Source: CAYUFF01 sp964444075
Lineage (GTDB): Archaea; Aenigmatarchaeota; Aenigmatarchaeia; CG10238-14; SCSR01
Length of the DNA: 29,781 nucleotides
Assembly: GCA_964444075.1 (NCBI GenBank)
Contig: CAYUFF010000008.1
Coordinates: 1 to 29,781, forward strand
Direction: 5' to 3'
Below the pieces are notes generated by a model. The model did not search any database. It was not told the DNA's origin and saw only the letters and a list, made by a program, of their open reading frames with translations. The position numbers and the translations under genes were made by a program. Positions 7,336 through 14,654 of the stretch are shown in pieces (within the stretch, counting starts at the first letter, position 1; each line of letters opens with the position of its first letter).

Positions 7336-8582
7336 TTAGACCAACTTACCGTAACCGATCAACCTCCACCTTCCAGCAATCTGCCTGGAAATCGCAACCC
7401 TTTCTCCGGACTCGGCACAAACCGGGATTGACAACGACGCTTCCACCACATCTCCCTTCACTTTGGTTATCCTTCCCAAAGTCCTTCCTGTACCAACATT
7501 AATCATTATGTGCTCGCCGACTTTCAATGGCTCTACCCTTTGGAATTCCTCGCTTCCAACGACCCTTTCCAAAAGCTCCACCTCAATCCCCACATCTTCA
7601 AGGATTTCTGGGAGCGAACCCGGCTTTCCCACGACGTTCCCGACAAGACCGTCGGACTTGGTTAAGTAGGGGTCTAAGTTCGTTGAAACCCCGACCAATC
7701 CGCCCGGTCCGGCTTCCCGTAAGTCCTTTCCGGCCTTTTGCAAACCTTTTACCTGCGTGACCAACGGAACATACTCGCCCTTAGTCTTGACACCAGGTTT
7801 TATCTCTATCTCATCACCAACTTTAGCTTTACCCCTTATCACGCTTCCTCCCAACACACCACCGACCAGTCGCTCAGGTGGTGTGCCAGGCTTGTTCACG
7901 TCGAAACTCCTTGCCACGAGCATCCGTAGGGGAGCTTTTTCGTCCCTCTTCGGGGTCGGAATGTATTCTTGGATGGCCCGAAGTAAAAAGTGTATGTTCA
8001 CCATCTGCTCCGCAGAAACGGGTATTACCGGAGCGTTTTCCAAGCTCGTCCCTTCCACGAACTTCTTAATCTCCTCGTAGCTTTCCCTCGCCCTCTCTTC
8101 CGAAACGACATCTATCTTATTCTGCGCTATTATTACGTTCTTGATTCCCACGGCTTCTAAAGCCATCAAATGCTCTCTCGTTTGAGGTTGCGGACACTTT
8201 TCGTTCGCGGCTATTACCAGAATGGCACCGTCCATCAACGCCGCTCCGGTCAAGACGGTCGCCATCAGGCTTTCATGCCCGGGACAGTCTACAAAGCTAA
8301 CCGTTCTCTGAGGCGTGGCATCGCTAAAGCAGAAAGGACATTTTGGGCTCGTGGAGAAATGACCGTTCTCGCATTTGTAGATCGTAGCGTCGGCATACCC
8401 AAGCCTTATCGTTATGCCCCTCTTCAGTTCCTCGGAATGACTAAGGGTAACCTTACCGGTAATAGCCTTTACCAAGGAAGTCTTCCCGTGGGAAACGTTT
8501 TCGGCCGCAAGGAGCGGTGTCCGACCATCCCTATGTTAACCTCTGGAATTAATCTAGGGTCTATCCTGCTAACCCTTCTCAC
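7336..8582 (-). CDS. eif2g: Translation initiation factor aIF2 subunit gamma, interrupted by a 20-base intron
   Basis: GTPase subunit of aIF2 that carries Met-tRNAi to the ribosome. Exon 1 is 8582-8519 and exon 2 is 8498-7336, giving 408 residues, the usual family length. Exon 1 reads MRRVSRIDPRLIPEVNIGMVG and exon 2 resumes so that the P-loop becomes GHVSHGKTSLVKAITG. Switch and zinc regions follow: KRGITIRLGYAD, the zinc knuckle C-x2-G with CPFC, DCPGHE, and NKID, then domains II and III. Without splicing, the frame hits a stop 19 codons into the P-loop region, and the downstream frame has no P-loop. GTG 8582 overlaps the eS6 stop by 14 bases, matching the common archaeal eS6-aIF2 gamma operon. 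GHVSHGKT differs from the usual archaeal GHVDHGKT at one position that is also variable in eukaryotes (GHVAHGKS). Confidence 0.9.
8499..8518 (-). other. BHB mini-intron (20 bases) inside the aIF2 gamma P-loop
   Basis: Around the break the minus strand can form a canonical bulge-helix-bulge. The exon-side TCGG pairs with intron CCGA (4-bp central helix), flanked by 3-base bulges ACA and AAA; the inner helix is CCGC with GCGG closed by the loop TCCTT. Cutting after the second bulge base on each side (AC^A and AA^A) removes exactly 20 bases, A-CCGC...CCGA-AA, and joins GTC-GGA-C to AC-GTT-TCC-CAC-GGG-AAG, restoring codons and the GHVSHGKTS motif. The outer helix is weak. The geometry predicts removal by the tRNA-splicing endonuclease. 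A two-base ambiguity (AC) at the ends does not alter the product. Confidence 0.85.
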
Positions 8583-8985
8583 CCCCCTCTTTTTCTTCTT
8601 TCTTCGGAATCAATTCTTCCAACGGTTTTTCACCGTACTCGACCACCTTACAGTTTATCTGCGCTATGTCCTCAGAAATCGTGTTTCCTCTTACAAGCTT
8701 CCTCCTCCTCTCTCCTTTTACCCTAGGGTGGAAGCAGGGTGGACCGCTGAGCAAGAGCCTTTTTCTACCCGGACCTTCTACGTCGCGGTGCATGGGAAAG
8801 CCGTCCCTGTCCGTACCTCCGGTAATCTTCAGCTTGTATCCTGGCAGGCCCAAGAAACCGCCGTCGACCACGTCGCCTATCCTCAGCCCGAGTACGCCGG
8901 CCGCCCTTTCTTTCTCTACCTCTATCTGGTAAGCCTTCCTGGTAGTGGGATCGCTCACGACGAACTTGAAGGTTTCTCCACTCAT
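8569..8985 (-). CDS. rps6e: Ribosomal protein eS6
   Basis: A 138-residue small-subunit protein of the archaeal/eukaryotic S6e family. Typical features are FKFVVSDPTTRKAYQIEV, the Gly-rich KITGGTDRDGFPMHRDV, GPGRKRLLLSGPP, and the basic KGERRRKLVRGNTI, followed by a charged KE-rich tail. ATG 8985 has GGGTGG upstream. The gene leads the eS6-aIF2 gamma pair; its stop at 8569-8571 lies inside the start of aIF2 gamma. Confidence 0.95.
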   Translation of the reverse strand: MSGETFKFVVSDPTTRKAYQIEVEKERAAGVLGLRIGDVVDGGFLGLPGYKLKITGGTDRDGFPMHRDVEGPGRKRLLLSGPPCFHPRVKGERRRKLVRGNTISEDIAQINCKVVEYGEKPLEELIPKKEEKEGGEKG

Positions 8986-9067
8986 GCTACCACCCTATGA
9001 CACCTTGCAAGACCCTTAAGATTTAATTCCTTCGCGTCCATAAAAAACTTACGAGCCAAGAGTTATC

Positions 9068-9115
9068 GCTAACGGCAATTGTGAAAAACGAAACAAAGCG
9101 AAAAAGCCGTTGCGA
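9068..9115 (-). other. Hairpin upstream of eS6
   Basis: On the minus strand CGCAACGGC and GCCGTTAGCG form a 9-bp stem with one bulge around a T-rich loop. It lies between the acidic small gene and eS6. It may end the acidic gene's transcript or belong to the eS6 leader. Confidence 0.3.
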
Positions 9116-9131
9116 CTTTTTGCGTCCTCGG

Positions 9132-9147
9132 AGAGCTTTAAAGCTCT
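9132..9147 (-). terminator. Palindrome over the stop of the acidic gene
   Basis: AGAGCTTTAAAGCTCT is a perfect 16-base palindrome that includes the TAA at 9138-9140; CAAAAAG follows. It could form a short hairpin at the transcript end. It may equally be chance in an AG-rich region. Confidence 0.3.
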
Positions 9148-9266
9148 TCTTCCTCCCCTTCGAACTCTTCCTCTTCCAGCTCCTCCTCTTCCAACTCTTC
9201 CAACTCCTCCTCTTCTTCTAGCGGTTCCTCTTCCTCCTCGAACTCTTCTTCCCATCCCTCTTGCAT
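9138..9266 (-). CDS. 42-residue, highly acidic (poly-Glu) small protein
   Basis: MQEGWEEEFEEEEEPLEEEE and on to GEEEEL: 27 of 42 residues are glutamate, with hydrophobic residues (W, F, L) at intervals that suggest an amphipathic helix. It has a credible expression context. A strong TATA box TTTTAAATA sits at about 9300-9308 on the minus strand, with a likely start near 9278 and a GAAGTGA ribosome site a few bases before ATG 9266. The TAA lies within a perfect palindrome at 9132-9147. Possible roles are binding basic proteins (ribosomal proteins, histones), as acidic chaperone-like tails do, but that is inference. Low-complexity GAG/GAA runs could also arise by slippage. Confidence 0.6.
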   Translation of the reverse strand: MQEGWEEEFEEEEEPLEEEEELEELEEEELEEEEFEGEEEEL

Positions 9267-9375
9267 GCTTTCACTTCAAAAATTAAATTAGCTAGGGGTA
9301 TTTAAAATTAACCCTTCGCTGCTCCTGGGCTCGAAGGGAAGCACGCTCGACAAGGCTCGAGACGCATCCACACAC

Positions 9376-9924
9376 TTATTCTAGAACCTTTGCCCTGAAA
9401 GTATCTTCGTTGGCGAGCAGGAGGGTGAAGTAAGTCCGGGAGATGGGGGCGTTTTCCCTCGACCAACCGAAATCGTAGAGCTCTACAACCTTCCCCTTGT
9501 AGCGCTCGTCCAACCCCTCCTCGGAGAGCGTGATTACCAGGATGTCGGTGAAGTCCCGTTCCTCAGCCTTGAGGTATAACGGAGGGCACCTCCCCCTGTC
9601 GTATACCACTACCCCTCCTCTGCGCGACCATATCAATCTTTTGTCCGGGATGGCGTAGACCTCATGACCCCCAGAAACCGTGTAAGGGAAGAAGCCCATC
9701 TCCTTTACCAAAAGTAGCTCGCGACCTCCATATATACCCACGCTCCTACCGTCCACGTACGAAGAAATCTCGGGCAGGCGGTATCCTATGCAAGCGCACG
9801 CTGAAAATTTCACGGTGGGTCTCGAGCGTGGTGTGACGTTCCTGACGACGTCCTCCACGCGTTCTTCCAGCCACCCTCGGAATTCGGCGTCGACGTCCCT
9901 TACAATCTCGACCGAGCACCCCAT
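9376..9924 (-). CDS. Hypothetical protein, 182 residues
   Basis: I do not recognise the family. The start is ATG 9924 (MGCSVEIVRDVDAEFRGWLE), with CCCTTAAAAATTTTACC about 26 bases upstream, so the transcript is probably leaderless; the longer frame to 9984 would run through the promoter. Visible features are an N-terminal acidic helix, a short Cys pair (SACACIG), a Gly-rich stretch SYVDGRSVGIYGGRELLLV, and GGHEVYAIPD. No membrane helix. Soluble mixed alpha/beta protein by composition. It is a single gene, divergent from the MEMO operon and separated from it by 100 bases with both promoters in the gap. Confidence 0.65.
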   Translation of the reverse strand: MGCSVEIVRDVDAEFRGWLEERVEDVVRNVTPRSRPTVKFSACACIGYRLPEISSYVDGRSVGIYGGRELLLVKEMGFFPYTVSGGHEVYAIPDKRLIWSRRGGVVVYDRGRCPPLYLKAEERDFTDILVITLSEEGLDERYKGKVVELYDFGWSRENAPISRTYFTLLLANEDTFRAKVLE

Positions 9925-10024
9925 AAGTAAAAAAGTGTGGGTAAAATTTTTAAGGGTTATCCGTCCTGAGCATCCAAGGGTCAACCCATAAAAATTTAAC
10001 GCTCAAACTCGAAAAAATTAAGAT

Positions 10025-10876
10025 ATGTCTGGAGTTGCGGTGAGGGAACCCGTGGTCGCGGGCAGTTTTTACCACTTGGACGAGGGCTCGCTGAGGAGGC
10101 AGATAGAGGCGTGCATGCTCTCCCACCCGCTCGGCCCTGGGAGGGTTTCTCAAGGTGAGTTCAAGGTCGCCGTGGTACCACATGCCGGCTACGAATACTC
10201 CGGTCCCGTCGCGGCGTGGGTGTACGCTTCCCTACCCCGTGCCAATTACGTGGTGTTAGGTCCTAACCACACGGGACTCGGTGAAAGGTTCAGCGTGATG
10301 AAGTCCGGTGTGTGGAAAACACCGTTCGGTAGAGTAGGGATTCACGAAGAGTTCTCTAGCATGCTGCTGGAAAGGTGTCCGATCCTGAAGCACGACCTAC
10401 TCGCTCACTACCGAGAGCACTCCATAGAGGTCCAACTTCCCTTCATCCAGTACAGGTACGGTAGCGATTTCAAGATAGTCCCGATTTCCATACTCAACGA
10501 AATCCCGGATGAAACTCTACTCAATGCTTGCGAGCTCATAGCGAGGTCGGTCTTCGAAGTCATGGAAAGGACGGGCGGAGAATGGGTGGTGATTGCCACC
10601 ACCGATTTTTCACACTACGTCCCTCAGGAAGTGGCAGAGGAGAACGACTCCTTCGTGATAGAGGCTATCTTGAAGCTGAGGGCCAGGGAATTCTTCGCGA
10701 GGATCGTCGAGCGCTCGGTGAGCGTCTGTGGTTTCGCTCCGGTCGCGGTAGCCATCTTCCTCGCGAAAATGCTTAAGTTGAAGGAAGGTAAACTTTTAAA
10801 GTACGCCACCTCCGGGGACGTTACTGGAGAGAAGGATTCCGTTGTGGGTTACGCCAGCATAACCTTCGGTGAGTGA
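10025..10876 (+). CDS. MEMO family protein (AmmeMemoRadiSam system protein B)
   Basis: A 283-residue MEMO-family protein, related to extradiol dioxygenase-type metal enzymes. Start REPVVAGSFYHLDEGSLRRQ is diagnostic, and the metal-site residues are present: His53 (VPHAGYEYSG), His82 (GPNHTG) and Cys235 (VCGFAPV), with TTDFSHYV as another conserved segment. In archaea MEMO genes often sit with AMMECR1 and radical-SAM genes; neither is here, and instead it heads an operon with prefoldin alpha and FtsY. The substrate is uncertain; the eukaryotic relative binds copper. ATG 10025 follows AAAAAATTAAGAT. It overlaps the prefoldin start by 8 bases. Confidence 0.92.
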   Translation: MSGVAVREPVVAGSFYHLDEGSLRRQIEACMLSHPLGPGRVSQGEFKVAVVPHAGYEYSGPVAAWVYASLPRANYVVLGPNHTGLGERFSVMKSGVWKTPFGRVGIHEEFSSMLLERCPILKHDLLAHYREHSIEVQLPFIQYRYGSDFKIVPISILNEIPDETLLNACELIARSVFEVMERTGGEWVVIATTDFSHYVPQEVAEENDSFVIEAILKLRAREFFARIVERSVSVCGFAPVAVAIFLAKMLKLKEGKLLKYATSGDVTGEKDSVVGYASITFGE

Positions 10877-11291
10877 AATGACCGGGGAGAGGAAAAAGCT
10901 GGAGGAGAAGGTGGTCGCTTACAGGGTTTACGAGGGCATGCTCGGTGCCCTTTTAGAGAAGAAAAAAGCTTTGGCGAGCAAGCTCTCGGAGCTCGAAAGG
11001 GTGAAGGAGAGTCTGGGAGAGGTGAAGATAGGTGCGGAAGTGTTGCTCCCGTTGGGAGGGGACGTATTCTCGTTTGCCAAGTCGACGGAAGAAGACTCGT
11101 TCCTCGTCAACGTCGGCGCTGGAATTTTCGTCAAGAAGGGGAAAGAGGAAACGAGGGAATACTTAGACGAGAGGAAAGAGGAGCTTGAACGGCTGATGGA
11201 GGAGATCGAAGCTCAAATCTCCAGAGTGAGTAGTGCCTTGAGCAAGCTCGCTACCGAGATTCAGGAGGCAGCGAGGGAAGTCGGTGGTTGA
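10869..11291 (+). CDS. pfdA: Prefoldin subunit alpha
   Basis: Subunit of the hexameric prefoldin chaperone that hands unfolded proteins to the thermosome. 140 residues with the family layout: an N-terminal coiled coil (about 5-50), a beta-hairpin core with IGAEVLLPLGGDVFSFAKS and FLVNVGAGIFVKKGKEE, and a C-terminal coiled coil (about 95-135). GTG 10869 overlaps the MEMO stop at 10874-10876; ATG 10878 would remove three residues. The FtsY gene starts at the next base after its stop, so translation is probably coupled. Pairing with FtsY is common in archaeal genomes. Confidence 0.93.
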   Translation: MSEMTGERKKLEEKVVAYRVYEGMLGALLEKKKALASKLSELERVKESLGEVKIGAEVLLPLGGDVFSFAKSTEEDSFLVNVGAGIFVKKGKEETREYLDERKEELERLMEEIEAQISRVSSALSKLATEIQEAAREVGG

Positions 11292-12197
11292 ATGTTCGAG
11301 TTCCTGAAGGAAAGGTTTGCTAGGCTCGCTAAAAGGCTGAGCGAAAAGACTCTTACCGAAGAGGACGTTGAAAGAATCCTCCGGAGTTTCGGGGTCGAGT
11401 TCATAGAGGCAGACGTTTGCCCCGAGGTCTGGGAGGAGCTGGAGAAGGAGATTAAGGAAAGGCTCGCAGAGAAGAGCGTGAAGAGGGGCGAAGAAGAGAG
11501 GGCGGTGGTAGAATTCTTCAAGGGGTTCGTCGAGTCCAGGCTCGAGGAATGCAAGAAACTCGATTTTCTGGAACTCGTGGAAAGGGCTAGGGAGGAGAAG
11601 GGCTACGCGACGCTTATATTCTTCGGAATCAACGGGGTGGGGAAATCGTTGACCGTGGCGAAGGTCGGAAGGTGGTTGAAAGGAAGGGGCTACAAACCGA
11701 TCATAGCAGCCGCGGATACTTACCGGGCCGGGAGTATAGAGCAGCTCGAGACCTACGCTAGCGTGGCAGGTATTAGAGTTGTGAAGCATTCCTACGGTGC
11801 CGACGCTTGCGCCGTGGTCTACGACGCGAGGAAGGCGGCGGAAGCGAGGGGGTTTGACGTGGTCTTGGCCGATACGAGCGGGAGGATACACACGCAGAGG
11901 AACCTCATAGACGAGCTGAAGAAGATAGTAAGGGTAAACTCACCGGATTTAAAGATTCTTGTGCTCGATAGCCTTAGCGGGAGAGATGCTTTGCTGCAGT
12001 TCGCTTATTTCAACGAGGCTGTTGGAATAGATGCGGTCATCTTCACCAAAGTCGATGTTAACGAGAAGGGGGGTAACATACTCTCACTCTGTAAAAAGTA
12101 TAGGGTTCCCATACTCTTCCTCGGTACCGGACAAGGAATAGAAGATTTGCGGGAGTTCTCTCCTCGAGAGATTGTGAGAAACTTGTTCCAAGAATAA
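11292..12197 (+). CDS. ftsY: Signal recognition particle receptor FtsY
   Basis: SRP-GTPase at the membrane that receives SRP-ribosome complexes. 301 residues: a helical N domain (1-100, basic amphipathic start MFEFLKERFARLAKRL), then the NG GTPase with P-loop GINGVGKS (112-119), DTYRAGSIEQLE (142-153), DTSGR (194-198), TKVD (252-255) and a Gly-rich GTGQGIEDL near the end. The P-loop has Ser where most FtsY have Thr, and DTSGR replaces DTAGR; both are conservative. No long acidic A domain, as in other archaea. It is the last gene of the MEMO-pfdA-ftsY operon. The following gene has its own TATA box. Confidence 0.95.
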   Translation: MFEFLKERFARLAKRLSEKTLTEEDVERILRSFGVEFIEADVCPEVWEELEKEIKERLAEKSVKRGEEERAVVEFFKGFVESRLEECKKLDFLELVERAREEKGYATLIFFGINGVGKSLTVAKVGRWLKGRGYKPIIAAADTYRAGSIEQLETYASVAGIRVVKHSYGADACAVVYDARKAAEARGFDVVLADTSGRIHTQRNLIDELKKIVRVNSPDLKILVLDSLSGRDALLQFAYFNEAVGIDAVIFTKVDVNEKGGNILSLCKKYRVPILFLGTGQGIEDLREFSPREIVRNLFQE

Positions 12198-12229
12198 TGA
12201 TATAAGTTTGCGATACAATCTTTACACGT

Positions 12230-13180
12230 ATGAAACTCCAAGCGAGTGCAGTTTTGGGTTTAATACTCCTAATCGTAATCGTTGCAGCAGTTTATTTTGT
12301 TTACACTTCCTTCAAGTTTCCACCGAACCACTTGCCACCGAGCGATTACCATCCACCACAACCCACTTATAGCAACGATGTGATTTCACTCGAAGACATC
12401 AAAATCTCGGGAGCTAAGCTCTACCCCGGGATGGAGTTTTCGCTTAGCTTTTTCCTGAAGAACAACGGAGAAAGGAAAGTGAAAAATTTGATGGTGAACT
12501 TTTTCAGCCCCAGCTTCGAGGAAAGCGTGCTCAGCTTGCAGAACCTGACTTGTGAGGATTCCACACCGTCCCACACACGTTGCTCCTGGGACGAGTTGGA
12601 AAGCCTGTCGTCTAAGTACGTCGAACTGAGGCTGAGGGCTGGAAGGGAAGAATCGACTTCGCCGGTACCGTACACCTTGAGGTATTTGGTGAGGTACGAT
12701 TACGACACTTTCAGGACCGCTGAGGTTCCGATTATAGACGGTACTACGGTGACGGAACCAAAAAGAGGTTTTTCGCTTAGCGAGCCCGATTATTCTCCCG
12801 TGCAAGTTGATGTGAGGCTCGAGGGTGAGAAAGACTACGCTATCCAGGGGAGACCGTTCATGCTTACCATTACGCTTACCGACGTCGGTACTATGGGAAA
12901 AAGGTCTACAGCAACGATCGACGCAATTGAAATAAAATTCCCTTCCCAATACATTTCTCAGGAAGGGTATTGTGATTTGAAGTGTGGTAACGATAGGTGT
13001 AGCGTTTCCGAGAAGTTCGTTCTTTCTAAAAAAGAACCGTTAATTTTCAGGTGTCAGCTCATTCCGAAGAAACTCAAGGGGGTTTGGCAGTTCATCGCTC
13101 ACGTAACGGTTTCCGCCAACTTTACTTACGGGTTCGAGGAGGAAGAAAAGATAGTGGTCCTGCCGTATACAGTAGTCTAA
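12230..13180 (+). CDS. Membrane-anchored extracellular protein with Ig/CARDB-like domains
   Basis: 316 residues. An N-terminal helix LGLILLIVIVAAVYFVYTSF anchors it, followed by a Pro-rich linker and two beta-rich domains. The first (about 50-155) has LYPGMEFSLSFFLKNNGERKVKN, typical of CARDB-type adhesion domains; the second starts near 195 (PVQVDVRLEGEKDYAIQGRPFMLTITLTDVGT). Paired cysteines (CEDSTPSHTRC; CDLKCGNDRC) suggest disulfides outside the cell. TGATATAAG at 12198-12206 is 24-32 bases before ATG 12230, so the mRNA is probably leaderless. DPANN genomes carry many such proteins. No specific function can be given. Confidence 0.75.
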   Translation: MKLQASAVLGLILLIVIVAAVYFVYTSFKFPPNHLPPSDYHPPQPTYSNDVISLEDIKISGAKLYPGMEFSLSFFLKNNGERKVKNLMVNFFSPSFEESVLSLQNLTCEDSTPSHTRCSWDELESLSSKYVELRLRAGREESTSPVPYTLRYLVRYDYDTFRTAEVPIIDGTTVTEPKRGFSLSEPDYSPVQVDVRLEGEKDYAIQGRPFMLTITLTDVGTMGKRSTATIDAIEIKFPSQYISQEGYCDLKCGNDRCSVSEKFVLSKKEPLIFRCQLIPKKLKGVWQFIAHVTVSANFTYGFEEEEKIVVLPYTVV

Positions 13181-13245
13181 CCACGATCCGGTTGTAGAAA
13201 AAAGGGTAAGGAAAAACGCGTAGACGCCCAGATGTCACAGGCTTT

Positions 13246-13836
13246 TTATAGGGTGTTACATTTGACGTTTTTTCTAAAAAACCTCGTAACGATTTTTTTA
13301 AGGAAAGTGTACGGAACTTTCACACACCTTCTAACATCTTCGTACCTATCGAAAAAGTAGAGTAGCGACGCGAGGCTTAGTGCTGAATGGTAAACCACGT
13401 CAAGATAACTTTCTTCCAAACAATACCCAGGGTGGAAAGTGTGGCAGGGTACTATCATCGTACTGCCCCCTGAACCTAAGTCTATCGTCACGTGCGAAAG
13501 TGTGAGAATACTACCTATCAAACACTTTTTCAAGAGAATTTTTCTACCAACTCCCCTCTTGTCAGAAAGGAGGTAAGGTAAGGTGTTGAGCGCACCGCCC
13601 AAGAAAAACGATATCGGAAAGGAATGCAGGTAACCGCGATGACCCCCTAAGAAATCCGAGAGCCTGGGAGAAAGGTATGATACGGAGTCGACATCCGGAG
13701 AGGCTCCGCAGACAGCGTTCACCCTCCAGTCCTCGTTCGTACGGAGCCTCTTACCGAGGAACTTTCCCAAGGAGGCGGCGGTAGAAACGTGCGCAAGCTC
13801 GTTGAGGAAGGACTGGAATATCTCGAGAACGTTCAT
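13246..13836 (-). CDS. YdjM/DUF457-like membrane-bound putative metal-dependent hydrolase
   Basis: 196 residues with the family signature: NELAHVSTAASLGKFLG near the start, GASPDVDSVSYL, and GHRGYLHSFPISFFLGG, where the His/Asp residues are proposed metal ligands. Several hydrophobic helices follow (ISFFLGGALNTLPYLL, LIGSILTLSHVTIDLG, SALSLASLLYFF), and a basic C-terminal tail. The exact substrate is unknown for the whole family, which is often tied to phospholipid or envelope metabolism. It is transcribed alone, convergent with the anchored protein gene. ATG 13836 is preceded by CATAAAAAATTTATG on the other strand, an AT-rich promoter. Confidence 0.75.
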   Translation of the reverse strand: MNVLEIFQSFLNELAHVSTAASLGKFLGKRLRTNEDWRVNAVCGASPDVDSVSYLSPRLSDFLGGHRGYLHSFPISFFLGGALNTLPYLLSDKRGVGRKILLKKCLIGSILTLSHVTIDLGSGGSTMIVPCHTFHPGYCLEESYLDVVYHSALSLASLLYFFDRYEDVRRCVKVPYTFLKKIVTRFFRKNVKCNTL

Positions 13837-13940
13837 AAAAAATTTATGAGGACCGAAAGCTTAATATTTTTGAACGAGAAAAAACTTAACTGTCGCGAAC
13901 ACTGAAGCGCTTTAAGCTTCGACGGTCGTGAGGTGTAGGC

Positions 13941-14246
13941 GTGTTTCCGAGAAAGAAGCTTATCAAGGCTTTCTTCAGGGAGAAGCCGGTGGAAATTTTA
14001 CTGAGTTTGAGGGAAGGACCGAAGTACCCTACCACCCTTTCGAAGGAGACGGACTGCACCTACTCTCATACGATAAAGCTCCTGGAAAGCTTCAGGAAGT
14101 TCGGGCTCGTCGACTTTGAGAAGAAAGGGAGGATAAAGATAGTCCGCCTCACAAGGGAAGGTGAGGAGTTGGCAAACGCGTTCTATTCGGTTTTGACCAA
14201 GTTGTACAAGCTGGGGGGTGGTGAACCTGGCGAGGAGAAGGGTTGA
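13941..14246 (+). CDS. Winged-helix (MarR-like) transcription regulator
   Basis: 101 residues. PVEILLSLREGPKYPTTLSK and the segment HTIKLLESFRKFGLVDFEKK form helix 1 to the recognition helix, then the wing GRIKIVRLTREGEEL, followed by a C-terminal dimerisation helix. The start is GTG 13941 with GAGGTG upstream at about 13930. This minimal one-domain type is common in small archaeal genomes. No effector domain is visible. The 3' end overlaps the next gene by 29 bases, so they form a unit, and the small membrane protein may be its target or partner. Confidence 0.75.
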   Translation: MFPRKKLIKAFFREKPVEILLSLREGPKYPTTLSKETDCTYSHTIKLLESFRKFGLVDFEKKGRIKIVRLTREGEELANAFYSVLTKLYKLGGGEPGEEKG

Positions 14247-14406
14247 AAAGCGAGGTGTAAAGGGTAGGGAGAAGAAGGTAGCGAAAAGAGGGGAAAAACC
14301 GAGAAGAGGGAGGGTTAAGAGGAACGTCCTCATAGCGGCTGTCGCCGCCGTCGGTGCTGCGGCTGCGGCAACGTTGTTAGGAAAGAAGAGGAGAAGGAAG
14401 GGGTAA
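14218..14406 (+). CDS. Small basic single-span membrane protein (62 residues)
   Basis: The frame starts at GTG 14218 (or the adjacent GTG 14221) inside the winged-helix gene. The first 35 residues are rich in Arg and Lys (MVNLARRRVEKRGVKGREKK), then an Ala-rich helix NVLIAAVAAVGAAAAATLLG, then KKRRRKG. A positively charged tail on both sides of a membrane helix could bind nucleic acid or rRNA at the membrane. Not recognised. The overlap and the Ala/Arg-rich composition leave some doubt that it is translated. Confidence 0.5.
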   Translation: MVNLARRRVEKRGVKGREKKVAKRGEKPRRGRVKRNVLIAAVAAVGAAAAATLLGKKRRRKG

Positions 14407-14480
14407 ACTCAGGAAAGGAAAACCTTTCGGTACGCCGGAAAAATTTTTAAGACTTTCTTTTTCCCTTAATTTTTAGTGTA

Positions 14481-14556
14481 AGCCCTGATAGCTCAGCCCG
14501 GTAGAGCACCTCACTGGTAATGAGGGGGTCGCGGGTTCAAATCCCGCTCAGGGCTT
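14481..14556 (+). tRNA. tRNA-Thr (GGT)
   Basis: Cloverleaf with acceptor AGCCCTG / CAGGGCT and discriminator T. The anticodon arm is CCTCA-CTGGTAA-TGAGG with anticodon GGT, and the T arm has GGGTTCAAATC. No intron, no CCA. A TATA-like AAATTTTTAAG lies at 14441-14451. Confidence 0.95.
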
Positions 14557-14654
14557 CAATAAGATTCTCGGGCTTCTTCCGCTTTCTACGGCCTGCCCAA
14601 AGCGGTAAAAGTTCGAGGAAAAGTTTTAATTTCTCACCCTAAACTTTACTTATT

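Noticed and set aside
8170..9000. 276-residue frame on the plus strand
   Set aside because: Antisense to aIF2 gamma and eS6; crosses both genes and the intron, with no recognisable motif.
9049..9255. Arg/Gly-rich 68-residue frame overlapping the acidic gene
   Set aside because: It is the shifted frame of the GAG/GAA repeats, has no ribosome site, and ends in the intergenic hairpin.
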